Shown here: one piece after another, positions 6,323 to 7,369 of the stretch | Position numbering within the stretch: position 1 is the first letter of the stretch | How the letters are laid out: each line of letters starts with the position of its first letter | NCBI GenBank assembly: GCA_947459055.1 | Contig: CANHCG010000077.1 | Span: forward strand, 1 to 7,369 | Source: Cytophagaceae bacterium | Lineage (GTDB): Bacteria; Bacteroidota; Bacteroidia; Cytophagales; Spirosomataceae | DNA: 7,369 nucleotides | Reading direction: 5' to 3' | Made by a program: the position numbers and the translations under genes | Notes under the pieces: generated by a model | What the model was told of the DNA's origin: nothing | What the model saw: only the letters and a program-made list of their open reading frames with translations | Databases searched by the model: none

Positions 6323-7096
6323 ATGAAACCAGTATTTGCCCTACTGATCTTTTCGCTCGCCTATATCCCCAATGCCCTGCATGCCCAATTATTTAAATTG
6401 GAAGCTGGGTTGGGAACAAGTCATTATGCTTGGCATGAACGTGAATTTACGGGAGATTTGTCGGTCCAACTAAGCATCCAAAAAAAGACTTCCGCTCGCA
6501 AATTTTTCGTTGCCTTAAAAGCCTTAGGAAATATCGACAACGCAGGCGTCAATCGAAAAACCTATGAATTTATTCAACCTAAAAATTCCTATTCTGAAGT
6601 CATAAGCCCCGAGGATGAATTATTTGCCAGTTACCGAGGAGGAGAAGCCGAAGTAGGTTTTATGTGGAATCAAAAACCAAGTCCTAAACCCCAGTTTTAC
6701 CCCATCCTTTCCCTCTATTCAAAATCATTAGCCAGACGAATTCAGTCTAAAAAAAGAACTTATTTAGAAGAAGAAAAATATGCCCTGCATGGATTTACAG
6801 CAGGAATTGGATTGAAAATTCCAGGTAAAACTGAAAAATTAATACAAATTCAAGCCTTTGGACCCATCATTCATGATGTAACCTTATTCGGGACCTATGT
6901 AGGTATTCCATTCGAGTCTTTAGTATCCGATAACATGTTTAGTTTTAAAGGAAAATGCAGCCTTCGACATCAAAAATTCGGTTTTCACCTAAGCTATGAA
7001 CGCCTCAATTTAGGTTCTGCCAAAAATAAAAATTCCAAATCCATTATAGCCTCCCAAGCCAACAGCCTGTCAGGGGCCATCACTTATGAATTTTAA
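6323..7096 (+). CDS. Exported protein, probable outer-membrane beta-barrel, function unknown
   Basis: A 257-residue protein I do not recognise as a named family. It begins with a signal peptide: MKPVF, a hydrophobic core (ALLIFSLAYIPNA) and a likely signal peptidase I site at LHA|Q (19-22). There is no lipobox cysteine. The mature part has alternating polar and hydrophobic stretches suggesting beta strands, for example LFKLEAGLGTSHYAW (23-37), TGDLSVQLSIQ (43-53), KFFVALKALG (60-69), GEAEVGFMW (107-115), YALHGFTAGIGLKI (153-166) and FGFHLSYERLNL (219-230). It ends in SGAITYEF, with the C-terminal phenylalanine typical of proteins inserted by BamA. The one cysteine (C212) is unpaired. The start is 22 bases after the GT2 stop, with no terminator between. 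Its end overlaps the TonB-dependent receptor start by 11 bases, so the two are probably translated together. Barrel prediction is by eye. Confidence 0.75.
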   Translation: MKPVFALLIFSLAYIPNALHAQLFKLEAGLGTSHYAWHEREFTGDLSVQLSIQKKTSARKFFVALKALGNIDNAGVNRKTYEFIQPKNSYSEVISPEDELFASYRGGEAEVGFMWNQKPSPKPQFYPILSLYSKSLARRIQSKKRTYLEEEKYALHGFTAGIGLKIPGKTEKLIQIQAFGPIIHDVTLFGTYVGIPFESLVSDNMFSFKGKCSLRHQKFGFHLSYERLNLGSAKNKNSKSIIASQANSLSGAITYEF

Positions 7097-7369
7097 GAAA
7101 TTTCACCTAATAGCCATCGTTCTAGTCCATGCTTTTTTCGGTTTGCAAGCCCAAGACAGTTTAAAAACAACCGAATTAAACGAAGTTCAAGTACACCTTT
7201 TCGAAAAAAAGCGAACCAAGCTCACAAGCCCTGAAGCCTACACGTCCTTGGAAGGTAAAACCCTACACCCTGGTAACGGACTCAGCCTCGTTCATGCACT
7301 AAATGCACAATCGGGAATCCGAATGGAAGAGCGCTCCCCGGGTAGTTATCGGATAGCTATTCGTGGTAG
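7086..7369 (+). CDS. TonB-dependent outer-membrane receptor, N-terminal part (3' cut by window edge)
   Basis: The ATG at 7086 opens a frame that runs without a stop to the window end, giving 94 complete codons. Residues 1-22 form a signal peptide (MNFKKF, hydrophobic core to LQA, cleavage before Q23). After it, ELNEVQVHLFEKKR (30-43) resembles a TonB-box and linker region. From about 60 onward the plug domain begins, with GLSLVHALNAQSGIRMEE (65-82) and SYRIAIRG (87-94), the plug beta-strand pattern. No carboxypeptidase-like N-terminal extension is present, which argues against a SusC-type receptor. In Bacteroidota receptors of this kind RG is usually followed by a conserved SPFGVRN-type stretch; that would lie just outside. 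The substrate (siderophore, cobalamin, metal or other) cannot be told. It overlaps the barrel gene by 11 bases, implying coupled expression. Confidence 0.88.
   Translation, partial: MNFKKFHLIAIVLVHAFFGLQAQDSLKTTELNEVQVHLFEKKRTKLTSPEAYTSLEGKTLHPGNGLSLVHALNAQSGIRMEERSPGSYRIAIRG

Overview
The window looks like Bacteroidota DNA, probably from the Cytophagales side, though the genus cannot be named. Several signs point there. No start codon has a clear Shine-Dalgarno sequence; starts are preceded by A-rich DNA. Two TAnnTTTG-type -7 promoter elements lie around the only sizeable intergenic gap. The last gene is a TonB-dependent receptor with a typical plug start. Every gene is on the + strand, packed with overlaps of 1 to 11 bases, and no gap exceeds 91 bases.

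Layout: (1) Positions 2-1096 hold the 3' part of a Wzx/MATE-like polysaccharide flippase whose start lies outside the window. (2) A GT4-like glycosyltransferase (1093-2304) is joined to it by an ATGA overlap. (3) A 91-base gap (2305-2395) and the end of the preceding gene carry candidate promoters and an 8-bp inverted repeat. (4) A tight four-gene unit follows: non-hydrolysing UDP-GlcNAc 2-epimerase (wecB type, 2396-3541), class I SAM methyltransferase (3538-4290), WcaC-like GT4 glycosyltransferase (4290-5549) and WcaE-like GT2 glycosyltransferase (5542-6300). (5) After 22 bases come a secreted, probably outer-membrane beta-barrel protein of unknown function (6323-7096) and the first 94 codons of a TonB-dependent receptor (7086 to the window end).

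The first six genes form part of a surface polysaccharide locus (O-antigen, capsule or exopolysaccharide). WecB would supply UDP-ManNAc, the three glycosyltransferases would extend a lipid-linked repeat unit on the cytoplasmic face, the methyltransferase may modify or cap it, and the flippase would export it. No polymerase, initiating transferase or UDP-ManNAc dehydrogenase is in the window; they may lie upstream. The last two genes appear to be a separate outer-membrane module next to the locus. I see no RNA gene, insertion sequence, CRISPR array or intrinsic terminator. I found no clearly new system. The most checkable oddities are the repeat-bearing insertion in wecB, the wecB leader with its promoter candidates, the four-cysteine motif in the WcaC-like enzyme, the altered EX7E motif in the first glycosyltransferase, and the overlapping barrel/receptor pair.
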